DNA of 64,000 nucleotides from the NCBI GenBank assembly GCA_021014325.1, contig CM037459.1:16146501-16210500 (forward strand), given 5' to 3'. The position numbers were made by a program, and so were the translations under genes. Positions within the stretch are counted from its first letter, which is position 1, and the number at the start of each line of letters is the position of its first letter. The notes under the pieces were generated by a model, which did no database searches, was not told where the DNA came from, and saw only the letters and a list, made by a program, of their open reading frames with translations. Source of the DNA: Plazaster borealis (taxonomy: Eukaryota; Echinodermata; Asteroidea; Forcipulatida; Labidiasteridae). Shown in pieces: positions 1 through 12,081 of this stretch.

Positions 1-60
1 CACACGAGCACGCGCACACTGTACATGTACTGCACACACAGACACCATGCACACAGCTCG
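1..60. repeat. Dispersed repeat, copy at window start
   Basis: This CA/GC-rich stretch (CACGCGCACAC..., GCACACACAGACACCA, CACACAGCTCGG) is closely matched at 46284-46331, just before the satellite array there. A second shared block, AGTGCGGCGCAAA followed by AACTCCAAYGCCTTG (about 84-153), recurs at 6770-6839. These look like ends of one repeat family next to the piggyBac remnant. Family not identified. Confidence 0.5.
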
Positions 61-148
61 GGTGGGTTGGTAGCTCGGGTGGTAGTGCGGCGCAAATAAA
101 ATAAAAATGAAAACAATAAAATATAATTGAGAAAAAAACTCCAACGCC

Positions 149-882
149 TTGATCAAGGCTACTCTCTACCAGGAAAACGTACTGGCATGTGGGACAGTAA
201 TGCAGAATCGCAGAGGTATGCCACGTGTTCTTAGAAAGACAAAACTAGCAAGAGGAGAAACCTGTATTCGAAGGAATGGCCACATAATGGCCTTGAAGTG
301 GAAAGACAAAAGGGATGTTTATTTGTTGTCAACTTTCCACAATGGTAAAATGGCTGACACAGGAAAACTTGATCGATCTACTGGTGAAAATCGTCACAAA
401 CCAGACTGCGTCATCGATTACAATAAGAAAATGGGGGCAGTAGATGTGACTGATGACTGATGACTGATCAGATGTCAAAGTACTATTCATTCGCCAACAA
501 AACAATTAAATGCTGGAAAAATATGTTTTTCTACATGCTGAACATCATGATGACCAATGCATTGTACCGCAAGTACACTGACAAGCCACTTGACCATTTC
601 GAGTTTCGATGTATGGTTGTGAAGCACTTTGTCACAACATCATCCCATCTCAAGATGCCTGCCCCACACCAAAGAAGACCAGCTGGTGAACCTCTTGGCA
701 GACTTCAATGTGCAGTGTTAAGGGTCATCACTTCCCTGACCCTTGTCTATCAACAGCAAGGAAGAGGCGAGGTCAGCGGCAATGTGTTGTCTGCTCAGCA
801 CAAGGAAAAAGGACTGACACGACAATATAATGTTCAAAAGGGCTTGTGTGTCACCTTGCTTTCGCATTTACCACACAAATAA
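149..882 (+). pseudogene. piggyBac-type transposase, C-terminal fragment, broken
   Basis: Two consecutive reading frames give the C-terminal half of a piggyBac-family (DDE_Tnp_1_7) transposase. Family-typical strings are KDKRDVYLLSTFH, KPDCVIDYNKKMGAVD, a TDQMSKYYSF-like motif, then a hydrophobic stretch with NMFFYMLNIMMTNALY. The break at about 450-462 is a short tandem repetition (ACTGATG repeated) that puts a stop and a frameshift right after the conserved VDVTD. Downstream, the cysteine-rich tail (QCVVC, then CSKGL) is readable only by changing frame again, with a stop in between. The N-terminal half, including the first catalytic aspartates, is absent. The element would normally encode a single protein of about 550-600 aa, so this is a dead remnant. 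Confidence 0.85.
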
Positions 883-901
883 AAAAAAAAACAAGTAAAA
901 A

Positions 902-1326
902 AATGTAGCCTGTTGTTATTTCTGTAAAAAAAAACGACTTTAGCCAAAAAAAAAAATTTTTAAATTAAATATTTGTTTTATTATTTTTGGGGGGTATGCC
1001 GATGATGAAAATGTTGAATTATGGAGTCAAAACAACCACTGAATTGCTACTTTTGAAGGTTACAGAGGATAGGAACTATAAATAAGCATGACAAAATACA
1101 ATATACAAACATTTGGACAAGACCAAGCCTGATGTTATTTCTGTGAATAAAAAATCAAGGCTTGTGAAAAAATTACTTTGGCCAAAATGAGACTTAGCAT
1201 GCCAATGATGGAAATTTTGAATTTTTGGGTCAAACCAACCACTGAATTGTTGCTTTTGAAGGTTACAGAGGCTAGAAACTATAAACAAGCATGGAAAAAA
1301 TACAATATATGAACATTTGGACATGT
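902..1326. repeat. Diverged tandem duplication, about 210-bp unit
   Basis: Two copies lie head to tail (about 902-1120 and 1124-1326). Both begin with a TGTTATTTCTGT string, continue through CCACTGAATTG and TTTTGAAGGTTACAGAGG, and end with CAATATAYRAACATTTGGACA. They differ by many substitutions and small indels, so the duplication is old. It directly follows the piggyBac remnant and may be part of that element's 3' noncoding region. Confidence 0.7.
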
Positions 1327-1947
1327 AAGACTAAGCTAAAGTACTTAATAATACAGAAAATGGGTGAAGTTAGTGAAAATGGCCAGCAGGGAGTTGTGGA
1401 ATTTATTACAAGTGGCCGGCAGTCTAAGGGTTTTTATAGGATCTGATGCATGACATTGACATGTATGCATGTACTGAATGCAATTTTAAGCGGGGACATT
1501 TTATTTAAGGAAGTTGACCAAAAACACCTCTGTATGTTGAGATTTATTATGCCATGGTGCAGGACAGGAAGTTGAAGGCTCATTGACCATAGGATTTTGT
1601 GGAAACAGGAGATTTAACTTATAGTATGTAAACGCGATACGCATTTTAATTGGGATTCGGTGAGTTCATGTAAGATGAGTGTTATACATGTATGTTGAGG
1701 ACGAGGTCAGCAGCAGTGTTTTTAACCCGAATCAAGTCTATAGAGGTGACAAATGCATGAACAAGGAGAAGAGTGGAATCATAATCAAGATGGCATCTGA
1801 TTTGACCTATTTTTCTGATTTGCATGAGAGGCTGCTTTGCAGATATTTGTTACTTGATCGGTCATACACATCAAAAAATCCATAAGAACACCAAGGTTTC
1901 TAACAATACAAGATGGTTGAATAAAGTATGTATGTACTATGACAATT
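1327..1947. other. No gene recognised
   Basis: AT-rich sequence. A 68-codon open frame (1679-1885, plus) shows no motif I recognise and no repeat structure. I see no convincing gene here. Confidence 0.4.
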
Positions 1948-1971
1948 TTAAAAACAAGAAGTTTTGATTAC

Positions 1972-2253
1972 CTCAATCTCTTTACTGATTCTACACACAG
2001 CAATTTCAACAGCCTGAATTTGTTCTTGTACTATAGTCTGAGCACGCTTTTCCTGTAATGACTTGATACCACCTTCAGCTGCATTATCCATCTCCCTCTG
2101 CACAGCTCCAGCATGAGGATTATCACTATACTGAAGTGCACTGAAGTTAGTCAATAAGCCAGATTGACGAGAACCCTGAAGATGCATGTTTGGACTGTGC
2201 CTATCGTTCCGTAACTGAATTGGGGGTAGACCCCCTTGTTGATATCTAGCCAT
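1972..2253 (-). CDS. Probable host coding exon with N-terminus of a coiled-coil protein (possibly FAM81-like)
   Basis: On the minus strand an ATG at 2253 opens about 94 codons ending in a good donor: the sequence reads ...AAAGAGATTGAG then GTAATC, with the GT at 1970-1971. The predicted peptide has a polar, low-complexity start (QQGG, HSPNMHLQ), then a helical, charged segment with KSLQEKRAQTIVQEQIQ and ISKEIE. The register and the EQI...IEV-type ending recall the coiled-coil start of FAM81 proteins, but that is a weak resemblance from memory. The next exon would lie to the left, where only transposon-like sequence is visible, so the intron must be long or the exon is orphaned. Alternatives are a lineage-specific coiled-coil protein or a pseudogene fragment. 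I trust the exon more than the name. Confidence 0.4.
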
Positions 2254-4202
2254 TCCAATGTAGTGACGTTGTCAACCAGCAAACAGGTGTACCTTTACAA
2301 CAGTATGTTAAATCTGGAAGGAAATCAAGCAAAAGTTATCTCAACACGTACAGTTCCCTTACAAATTATAAGGCCTACTAAAAAAAGTGGTTTAAATGAG
2401 ACATTTTTTACTCACTGTTGCTCAAATTATACTATGGTTGGGATATAGGAAAGTTATGCCTATTGACCCTTTGAATGAGGCGGAACGCAGCGTTGCACAA
2501 TGCACATCCACCATTTCTGTTCTTCATGGGAGTCGATTCCTTTGCATACACTGAATTCCAAAATGGCGTAGAGGATAGGCATGAGTAAGTGCGCTGCGTA
2601 TTGTAAAATGGGTAAAAAAACTGTATAAATACACCGCAATTTTAGCAATTGTGCTGCCATTGTTACAGAACATTTGATATTAACACTTCAACAAGAAAGG
2701 ACATACTGTTCATATATAACTGTTCAATGTAATTATCTGCATGTAAAAAACAATTCGGTTAGCAGAAAGTTCCCATATAATTCTGCACAAATAAGGCTCC
2801 ATTGAATAAACTCAATTCCTTCTTTTTCTTTGAGTTCTTTTATTAACCCAAATTCCATAGACCTTGTACACATTTTTTAAAGACAGCACTTTGGTTATTT
2901 CCAACTATCGTATCCTATTGAAAGTTGGCATAAAGACCTCTTACTAAAAGTGTGTAACGACAAGTGACTAGATAATGACATAGTAGTCATACAAGGTTTT
3001 AAACATTACTTTTTTAAATCTTTGAAAATCAGTATCAAATCAACCACTGACAAGATACTGTATCTTACTTGTTGCTGTAACTGTTGATAAATATAAGTCT
3101 TTACGTGGGCGTGAAATGTGGTGATCTTTCCTTGCGGTCAAAACAAACATAATTTTAAATTTATTATTTTAAATTGATGTATTCTCTGGAATTGTTTTCA
3201 ACAATGTTATACTAATCCGGCAAGGGTCTAATTTTTAAAAAAAAAGTTACCTATAATGACATCATTAAATACCTGAGTGCCCTAGTGGCAGGATAAAAAC
3301 AATTCAAAATGTTTTTCAGTTGATGTCTGTGGAACAGTTAATGAAAATCAAGCAGTATCACAGAACAAAAGTTACTTCTAGTTAAGACTTTTTTTCTTTT
3401 ATCTTTTTGGGGGCCAAAATAATAAATAAATTGTGCAAAGCTTTATTAACTATCCATACTTGACAAACTTTTGATGTTTCCATTTTTTTCCATTGTTGTT
3501 CATTCAACTGGAAACGGTGTCATTAGTTTTTTATTTTATATGAATCTGCTTGTAAGCTGTAAAGTTTGATGTATCATTTAATTGTATTAAAAGTAAATGT
3601 GGCATTTTGTTGTGTTTACTTTTTAAACTTATACAACTGGAGCTGGTGTCACTCTTTTCTTTCTGCATGTCATTGTCAGTTGCAGCATTTGATTCTACCC
3701 TTTTAGTACAAGCATGGAGGACAAATAAGTTTAAATTATACTCAAACAATACACATAGTAACACAATTGTAATTACACCAAATTGACATTTTTGTCACAG
3801 CTATAAACTGCTTTTATTTCCAAGAAACAAAATTGGACATAACTCTGTCCAAAACCATGCTGCCAGAAATTTAACAAGCATGACACTGACAAGGTGGCAC
3901 GGTTTTTGGACACATTTTCATTGGTGGCAACACCATCATTTATTCATACAGCTGGCAATAATATTCATTTTCAGTACTTACTGTAGTAAAATACTACTTA
4001 CTACTTGTCAAAGTAACGTCCTGATTCTAGTCCAGATTCGGTCAAAATCATTTTTAAAAATCACCATTTGCCTATTGATATAAACCAGAAAAATACTCAA
4101 GAATGAAAAGTTTTTCCCTCTTTATTGCTTCGAATGGTGCAGCCTTGCATTTTGGCTATGATTGCTGTGGTTAACCATCAGACCATCAGACCATGAGGAA
4201 GA
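2254..4202. other. AT-rich region without recognised genes
   Basis: Open frames on both strands are short (under 80 codons) and motif-free. No transposon termini were recognised. If the exon at 1972-2253 is real, its promoter should lie in the first few hundred bases here, but I see no diagnostic core promoter. Confidence 0.4.
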
Positions 4203-4272
4203 AACTTTGTGGTCAAGTGGTTACACTGCAGGACTTGCAACCACAAGGATGTGGGTTCAAATCCTACAAAGC
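4203..4272 (+). repeat. tRNA-like sequence, probably a degenerate tRNA-derived SINE head
   Basis: A 70-base stretch folds roughly like a tRNA. The ends ACTTTGT and ACAAAGC pair in six of seven positions. An A-box-like TGGTCAAGTGG and a B-box-like GGTTCAAATCC are correctly spaced, and the anticodon-loop-like CTTGCAA would give TGC. The anticodon stem pairs poorly, and the usual CG of the B box is CA, so a functional tRNA gene is unlikely. A decayed tRNA-derived SINE or tRNA pseudogene fits best. Confidence 0.45.
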
Positions 4273-4895
4273 TAATTTCACAATGACTAGAATAAGTATT
4301 GTCATCTAGTTACAGAATCACAATTCGTGATATGCGCAATTCATAAGATCATAGACGTTAAACCAATGTTTGTATGAGAGAGATCGGCAGTGCCAGCTTG
4401 TTCCCGTGTTCCCTTGTTGGAAAGATCATCTAAACACTACATACAAACAAGCTTTCCCATGATTTACACTGATTTAGCATACATCAATATTGTTTTTGCC
4501 AACAGACAAAATGGCCGCCGCTGGCCTTATCCGCACTCTGCTAATGTGTGTATATTTAGTTATTAATTTGTCAGTAATTTTAGCTAATTTGAAAGAATTT
4601 GTAAATGATAAACTATTGCAAATTCCCCCAGAAAGTACAATTACATTAACACCCCAAAAAATTTGCTTTCTCCCAAACTGACTTGCTGCCAGTTTTCATG
4701 AAGCATCCCTCCACACTTCCTTAGCCAAATAGCACCAACTTTAAAGCCTTAATTTATCAAGTTTCCTCAAAAGTTGAAGCACAGAACCCCCAGGTTGTTA
4801 TAACTTGTCTTAATTACACAATCTATTAAATTGTGTGACCCCAAAAAAGGTATTTTTTCAAAAAAAGGTGTGCGCACTTTTGCCTATTTTTAGTG

Positions 4896-4995
4896 GATGA
4901 CCTACATATGTACAGTAGCAGTCAGGCGTCGTGCTCAGAGTGTTATAACACACTGAGGGCAACGCCCGTGCTGCTACTGTTGCTTATAGGTCATC
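4896..4995. repeat. Imperfect 100-bp inverted repeat
   Basis: GATGACCTACATATG with ACAGTAGCAG on the left (4896-4921) is mirrored on the right by CTGCTACTGT with TATAGGTCATC (4971-4995). The loop contains a smaller hairpin around GTGTTATAACAC. This is a small foldback repeat of unknown family. Confidence 0.5.
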
Positions 4996-5163
4996 TACAC
5001 TCGTAGTACTGTCCGCATACAAAGGCCTTCAGACGGACCGCCTTGTTCGGTCTGTATCTTCCGGGTTGCATGTGTTTCTTTATATTTTCGCCCAGTTATG
5101 GACGAAATTGGGGGCCCTCGGATATGCTCAGTTTGTTATATACGCACATTACACATACACATG

Positions 5164-5820
5164 CTAATAGCAAAGCACTCCATTCTTCACCATCAGGTAT
5201 GCACCAGCCTCTATTGCTCCTGGCTCCCTTTTCAGCTGATGAAGGCTGGGCTTCCTTCCACCAGAAGATTTCCATTCCACGACTCTGGAGATGACCGTAT
5301 CTTTAAGTTGGGCTGATTTCACGTCAGGGGAAAGAGTTGGCAGGATTGCGTCCTCTACTGCTGGGGTCGAATCTACCTGCCGAAACGATGACGGACTATA
5401 GTATACTGTTGTTGGTGTGGATTGGCCATTAAACTCTCGCAACTTCGGGATACCTTACTGCACCAAGCAGAACAAGGCCTACTCCTCTGGCGCTGATGAC
5501 CATCCATTTGCATCTGCAAACTCATCAACAGTTCTCCTTGTCGTTGCTGCTGAGCAACAATGTCTCCAAGGAGATCCTTCACTGTCTCTAGCAAGCTCCT
5601 TTCCTTAGCAGGCTCCTCCATCGACGGAACTGAGAGATGTATGGCGTCCCGTCGGGCAAAATTGTGGAACTCGGCCCCACAACCATAGTGAAATAAAATG
5701 CTTCCAAACTCTGGCACTGTGTTCGTAACCCAAAAACTAATGACAGTCCCTACTTTTCACAAAACCTGGCTAAGTTCTAAAGGAACATCGACCCTGCCCG
5801 GATTCTCCACCAAAAAAATG
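5164..5820 (-). pseudogene. Internally deleted LTR-retroelement remnant (gag start fused to pol)
   Basis: On the minus strand the order is: a TGGTGGAGAATCCGGGCAGG string near 5800 that looks like the start of an internal region (primer site-like); a gag-like N-terminus from about 5626 with EEPAKERSLLETVKDLL and a Q-rich helix; then, in another frame (5442-5164), a segment with DTVISRVVEWK...KPSLHQL and LMVKNGVLC. That last segment resembles the spacer between RNase H and integrase in Ty3/gypsy polyproteins. Most of gag, protease, RT and RNase H are missing. The flanking LTR could not be delimited. The call rests on short motif similarity, so treat it as a remnant only. Confidence 0.45.
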
Positions 5821-6769
5821 TAACCCGGAAAAATGGCACAGTTGAATAAATGAATAATAAATAAGAAAAACGCTTAGTGTTAGGGAACTCGCTGATGAGA
5901 AACTCAATTAATCTAAGGATCGAACAGGGTAAAGACGCGAGGAAATGCAAGAAGTGGGACAGTGAATCAATTTGTAGGTTTCCTCAATAAAAATAATAAT
6001 AAAAACAACTTTATTGATTACAAAGCTATGACCAAAAGCAAGACCAGTGATTCAATGTACAACAATAAATCAAGTGAAATCTAAACCAAGACCAATAGTA
6101 ACACTACTGAACTAACAGAATTTATAGAAACCACTCAAAACAACCAAACACAGTGCCAAAGAAGGTTACAAATTAAAATCAAAATGGCTTTAAAACCTGT
6201 GTAAATAAAACAAGAAGAAATACAATTGATCAAAATACAGGTCTTCAATCAAATTTAAGAAGAGACACATAGGCTTAAAATTTGAATCCAAACTAAGTTT
6301 ATAACAAAAGATATTTCCAAAAAATTAATACAACTTTAGAAATGAAATTCCAAAGAAACACAAGAATATTATGTTTGTCAAAATGAATAATAAAACAAAA
6401 TTTAAGCTTACCGAGTCCATAGCAGAGTATTACTTGACGCAGGCAAAACTTAGAATATGAAGTTGTAATACAGTACATAAAAAACAATCGTGATGGTGGG
6501 AGAACACATAAATATGGAGTGTTCCCCTTTCGCTGCCAGGCTGCTATCTGAAATGAACTACAGGGGTGACTAACAACTACAAGGATCAAGGATTAAGCAA
6601 GAGGGTTGTTTATAAACAGAACATTCCTAGAAATTAACTTGTACAGGGTGCTAGAAGAGATTAGTGGAAGGGTAACTGAACAAAGGTTTTCCTACACCTG
6701 TTACACACGCACACCCCTACTGTACAGTGCAGTATGGATTGTACAGTTCATATTAATTCGGGCGGCTAT
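5821..6769. other. Noncoding, possible remains of the LTR of the element above
   Basis: AT-rich sequence with no recognised gene. If the element at 5164-5820 is read correctly, its LTR should occupy part of this stretch on the minus strand, but no second copy exists in the window to define its ends. Confidence 0.3.
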
Positions 6770-6839
6770 AGTGCGGCGCAAAGAGAAAAAATAATAATAA
6801 AACAAACAAATAAATAAACACAAAACTCCAATGCCTTGC
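6770..6839 (+). repeat. Second copy of the 84-153 repeat block
   Basis: AGTGCGGCGCAAA, an A-rich spacer, then AACTCCAATGCCTTG match positions 84-153 at the window start in order and spacing. The copy at the window start precedes a piggyBac fragment. This copy precedes no recognisable coding sequence. Confidence 0.55.
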
Positions 6840-7824
6840 TCAGATGTCCACCTGCTTTAATGATTGGTATGACTTTTATTAACTGAGAAAATTCAATCAC
6901 TTTCAGGGGTAATGATCGAGCAAGGCATTCTGGGTGAGACAAAAATGGCGCGCGAGATTGTACACCACTGGGAATGAGGTTGACACATCCATATCTATGT
7001 CCATGACGACAACTACGACTGAAACTGAAAGTGATGCGAGGTCAAAGGTATATCTGGCAGGATCCAGGCAGGGGTGCAAGGCCAGTATGACCTAGCGAAA
7101 TTCATGAGCCTTGAAATGTGACGTCAGATGTTCAGGCTACTATGTTGAAACGTCAGGATGTTGGGCACAATCTTTGAAAATGAACATCATAAAAATTCGC
7201 GCGAATGCAATTTAAGTTTTGAACAGCCCCTCAAATCTGTCCACATAAATAAAAATAGCGCGGCTGAGGCACGAAATTGAAACGAATTACAGAGTTTGCA
7301 TGAATAATTCCCTTTGGGACCGAAAGCAGTGATTAGATGCTGGCGCGGTCGTTGTCATCGTCAGACTACATGTAGATCAAGTTTGGGTGACGGGTGGGTG
7401 ACGGGTGGGTGACTAGAGTCTACTAGACATAACCATAGTCGATCTAGATAGGTGTCACTCGAACGCTGCATGGTTTGACTAGCTAGTCCAACTGGATCAC
7501 CCCAGCCCCGAGCACTGTTTCTCTAGTTAACTTGCAAAGAAAGTAACACTGTTTCAAGATGGCCATAGGTTAGCCTTATAATGTGACACAAACAGTTTTT
7601 TAAACGCACAGTTAGTTAATTTTAACAAATTAAGGCTCCATGGATGGTTTTTGCCAATTACTCCTACCAGTAGAACTACATGTATGAATACAATTAATTG
7701 ATGAGGTTCGTTCCATAATCATATAGTTCTAGGACTAGCTAGTATTTTACTGATTGGCATATTATGATATTGGCAAATACTCCATAGGCCTAGACCCAGC
7801 GTAGAGAAAGGTCCTTTCTCTATG

Positions 7825-10288
7825 GACCCAGTAACTGGGGCGCTGTACTCGTTTTTTCGAAATTTTGACATCCATCTGCGGTCGTCGGTCATACTAATTA
7901 GCGTCAACAGGCCCATTTCATGACAACTCCATGACAACTCAAGACAACAAGTTTAAAATACCATCAAATGTAAGGGTTGTAATCAGAGTGTATCTGGAAA
8001 CACGTTTAAAGCTGACTGGAACCATCGTGGATACATATTTTTCACGGGAAAAAATGTTTTTTTCGTAAAAATAGTCAACTTTCTCCTTCCGTAGAACTGG
8101 CCGATGTGATGCTATTGCGCTTGCGCAATGACATATTGGACCGCACCATTACACTACAGGTAAGTGCAATTTTTAAGTCGAGAATGGTGCCCACACACTC
8201 ATGTCAATGTAAGAAACTCTTCATATTATAGTTTTATTTACATGTATTTCTTTGTTTCTTTCTTTTTTTTTCTTTCATTATTTCTTTTGTTCTTTAACTC
8301 TTTTTTCTGTCTCAAATTTCTTTTTGTCCCGTCCTTCTTTATTTATTTCTTAATTTCTGTCTCTATTTCTTTCTTTATTCATTTGTTTATTTGTTTATTC
8401 CTTAGATATATTCTTTTTTTCATTATTTCTTTATTACCTAAGTATTACTTTATTTCTCATTACTTTTTTCTATTATTATTCGATATTGATTGCTTGGTTT
8501 TTGTAATATTTTTTTTCTGAAACACTGTACACAAGGGTAGTTCCCAACCCCTAACACAAACCCACCCATATCATAATGGTGCGGTCCAAAGTCATTGCGC
8601 AAGCGCAATAATAGCATCATGTCGGCCAGTTCTACGGACGGAGAAAGTTGACTATTTTTTACAAAAAAAACATTTTTCCCGTGAAAAATATGTATGCACG
8701 ATGGTTCCAGTCAGTTTTAAACGTGTTTCCAGATACACTCTGATTACAACCATTGTATTTGATGGTATTTTAAACTTGTTGTCTTGAGTTGTCTTGAGTT
8801 GTCGTGGAGTTGTCTTGAGTTGTCGTGAAATGGGCCTGTTGACGCTAATTAGTCCGACCCGGGGTCGTACTATAGCGCCCCGGGAATGCGTTGCATACGC
8901 ACAGCAATCTTCAAATTGATATATCGTAGGAGGTCCTGTATTCGGGGTGCCCCTGAAATCGGGGCAAATCTTTTACCTCTCTGCGCGCGATGTAAACAGT
9001 CCATAGATACAATTTTTGTGTTTTGACTTGCCAAGCAAAGAGTCTCCTCTCCTTCGACCAAAACTTAGAAACATGTAAGGCTCCACTGGTTAGTTGCACT
9101 TGTAAATGCAAAAAGTTGTGGTATTTTAGGCATTTCTACAAGGTACAAAAATATGTCATACTGTCGGGGCCATAAAAAAAAATTGCCCACCGAAAAAGTT
9201 TCATCAAACACTTTTTCAATTCACAATTCACGATGATCAAATCATGTGACTGAACATTCTGCTGAGCATTCTGGGGGAAAAATACAGAGGCTTAAAGAAG
9301 CCATGTGCCTTATATCATTTTCTAATACTTTTAGTCCGGAGAATTTTTTTTGTAACCCTCATGTCATTGTTATTATTAATGTCAAAATTTAAACATCGGA
9401 TTGTTGATTCAACTATCAATGTTTATTTGTATGCTTTTTATAAATGTTAAGAAACATAAAACGACACTAAACTAAATTGAAAAGCCAAGAATTATTTACA
9501 CTTTTTTTTTTTTTTGCAAATTACCTACCATGGTAATTTTTAAAATTAAATAAAAAATATTTTGAATAAAATGAAGACAACTGCTGGCTATAGAGTCATA
9601 CACAAAGTCTCACAGAACACTTGTAGTCACTGCAGATGTTTCTTCCACATATGGCTTCACCGGGACACCATACTTTCTTGTTTGCCTTGAAAACAGGTAA
9701 CACTCAAAACAAAATGGGACGCTATTGAAGTCATCGAAGATCGGTGCGTGGTGTGAAAGTTTCAATGTGAAAGTTTTAATGTATGTTTGCTTAATCTTAT
9801 AAACAAAGGAAGCCAATTAGGGCATCAGTTGATGGCATCTTTTTGGGGTTTTTATTCAAAGAAAAAGCTATAGGGCCTAGTACCCCGAAAACCGGTCACT
9901 GTAGGATAAATATTAAAATAAAGTTGACACAAAAAATGCCTCAGAACGACAAAAATACCCAACAAAAAACGCCTTTAAAAACGCCTACTGGCTTCTTCAT
10001 GTCTACTAGAATAAGATGCAACATCAGGCATTTAATTAATGTAGGCCTACTCACGATTTGGTTTTGAGCTGCAAATTTACGATTTTCGGAGAAACCACCA
10101 TGACGTCAAACTCTCACTCTCAGTTGGACCATGGAGGGACCGACATTCGTCCACTCGTCGCCGCAGCGCTCGATTGCATGCTGTGCGAATATACATGCAA
10201 CGCATCTGGGGCGCTAGGTAGAAGTACGACCGCAGTTGTCAAAATTTCGAAAAAACGAATAGGCCCTACAGCGCCCCAGTTACTGGGT
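7825..10288. repeat. Outer inverted repeat pair enclosing 2.4 kb
   Basis: GACCCAGTAACTGGGGCGCTG followed by TCGTTTTTTCGAAATTTTGAC at 7825-7871 is present in reverse complement at 10237-10288. Both arms then share a TGCGGTCGT segment, and the inner sequence TAGCGCCCC...TGCGTTGCAT near 8875 also matches the complement of 10180-10220. This suggests a duplicated, inverted repeat unit into which the foldback element at 7893-8853 was later inserted. Family unknown. Confidence 0.5.
7893..8853. mobile_element. Foldback MITE with ~260-280-bp arms
   Basis: The left arm (7893-8150) begins ACTAATTAGCGTCAACAGG and ends in GACCGCACCATT-type sequence. The right arm (8575-8853) is its near-exact complement, ending CCTGTTGACGCTAATTAGT. 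The right arm is longer because a TTGAGTTGTCG motif is tandemly repeated in it. The 424-bp loop (8151-8574) is pyrimidine-rich, with TTTCTTTC-type low complexity on the plus strand. No target duplication is clear; flanks share only a GGTCGT string. No coding capacity, so a non-autonomous element. Confidence 0.65.
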
Positions 10289-12081
10289 CTACCGTAGGAG
10301 CTACTACCATGTATACAGTAGTAGGCCTATAGTAGTACGTATCAGTAAAATAATAACTACTAGCTACACTACTATGCAAGCTATATTGAAAATAAAAGAA
10401 ACTTACCACAGTGAGTAACCTAACAGGCTATACATTATCTGCCCCTCACGTTGTCGCCTCGTTGCCATGGGAAACTAGATTTGACAAGTCAATCGACGGT
10501 ATGTACGGGTACCGTTCGAGTGACACACACACATAGACCATTGTCAGGATGTGTCACGTGTGATTTTGTTTATTTACAAAATGACTAAAAGTTAGCGCCT
10601 GTACTAGTCTTGGTCCAAGACGTCACTATCTCATACTCGTGATAAAACCCGACAGAGAGTGGAGTATAGACCTTTCTTTTGACACGTCACAGCCCGAGTT
10701 TTTGCCAACCGAGGGTGGAAAAATATGGAAAGCCATAAATGCAAAGCAAAAACAGATAGCCATAGTTTGCAGCAATGTCGCACAAATATTCAAAAATAAT
10801 GTTGAATTCGTTGGAAACAAATCAACCAATCATGGGAGGTATTTCAGCTCATGAATCTTTACAGAAAATGTTGAATTTGGTCACAATTTTCTTTTAACAC
10901 AATTGATTGTTTTGTTAACATTCGGCTGGCCATGCCAACCAGAAAGGTCTATTGACAGAGAGCGCGCTTTTCTTCTTGAATTCATCGAGTTTGGAAACCC
11001 GACAGAGGGCGCGCTTTTCTTCAGTCTCGTGCGTGCGTATTCGAACATTGGGACCCGTTTAAAGCGCGTGAGTTTGTTTCCTGCATCGTTAGATCGGCCG
11101 CGCGCACAATACGCTGGCAGCCTGCGCGCTGCCATTAATCACGTGCTGACGACAACGCGCAACATTTGAAATGATGATGTGACGAGCATGCTTTCGACGA
11201 CCAAACACACATTTTGAATAGCACGAGACGAGCTAAACGTCTTTATTTCCGGATACTTTAGTCTGTTTCCATCTTTTTTAGAATAGGCCTAACGTTTGCC
11301 GAGTATTTCTATGGTGTAGATGAAATGGTGAATAGTTGTGCAGCAGCTATATGTAAAAGCCGAGGGAGGAGAAAAGAACCTGGAGGACAATCTCTCCCTA
11401 AACTGAGATACCATAGGTAAGTACATATGCCTGCACTATAGTTGGGGTAAATGCTAGGCCTAATTTGTTGAGGTTGGTCGATGATATAGGAGTCCAGAGT
11501 CAGAGTTCGTTATTGAGGTTAAACCAACCGTTCTTTTCAGAAAAAACAAGAACAACAGAAAGAAAAGAAATTTAAATAGATTACTGACACCAACGGCAAA
11601 GCAAACCGTCATGATCGTAGGCCCTATACTGTACTGACTGGACAGTCATTTACCATAGCATAGATAGGCTTGCGTTCTAACCAAAGACGCATTTCTTAAT
11701 TGGCTGATAGGCTACTCACCGCTACTGACATCATTTGAATTCATACTCGTAACAGACATTCAGCACTAAGTTGCAGAGTTATTTTCAAGTGTGAAATGCA
11801 AACAAGAAAACATTAAAGCTCATATTAACCTATAGGCCTAGACCCTATTGTTTTTTTTATTTTCATCTCAGATTTCCCCTCAAGGACACAAAGAGAATGA
11901 GCATTTGGTTGCACAGAGTTAAGAGGAAACTACCAAATGGCAAACCTTGGCACCCAACCGAACATGACATGATATGCAGCGACCATTTTTCTGCCGAGTG
12001 CTTTGAGGTTCGATGGGGTAAAACGTATCTTCGCGATAACGCCTCGCCATCATTGTTTGAGGACTACCCAAGTCATTTAAA

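Noticed and set aside
4203..4272. Functional tRNA gene
   Set aside because: Poor anticodon stem and altered B box; best explained as a tRNA-derived repeat.
8164..8520. 118-aa Phe/Leu/Ser-rich 'membrane protein' frame
   Set aside because: Produced by TTTCTTTC low complexity in the loop of the foldback MITE.
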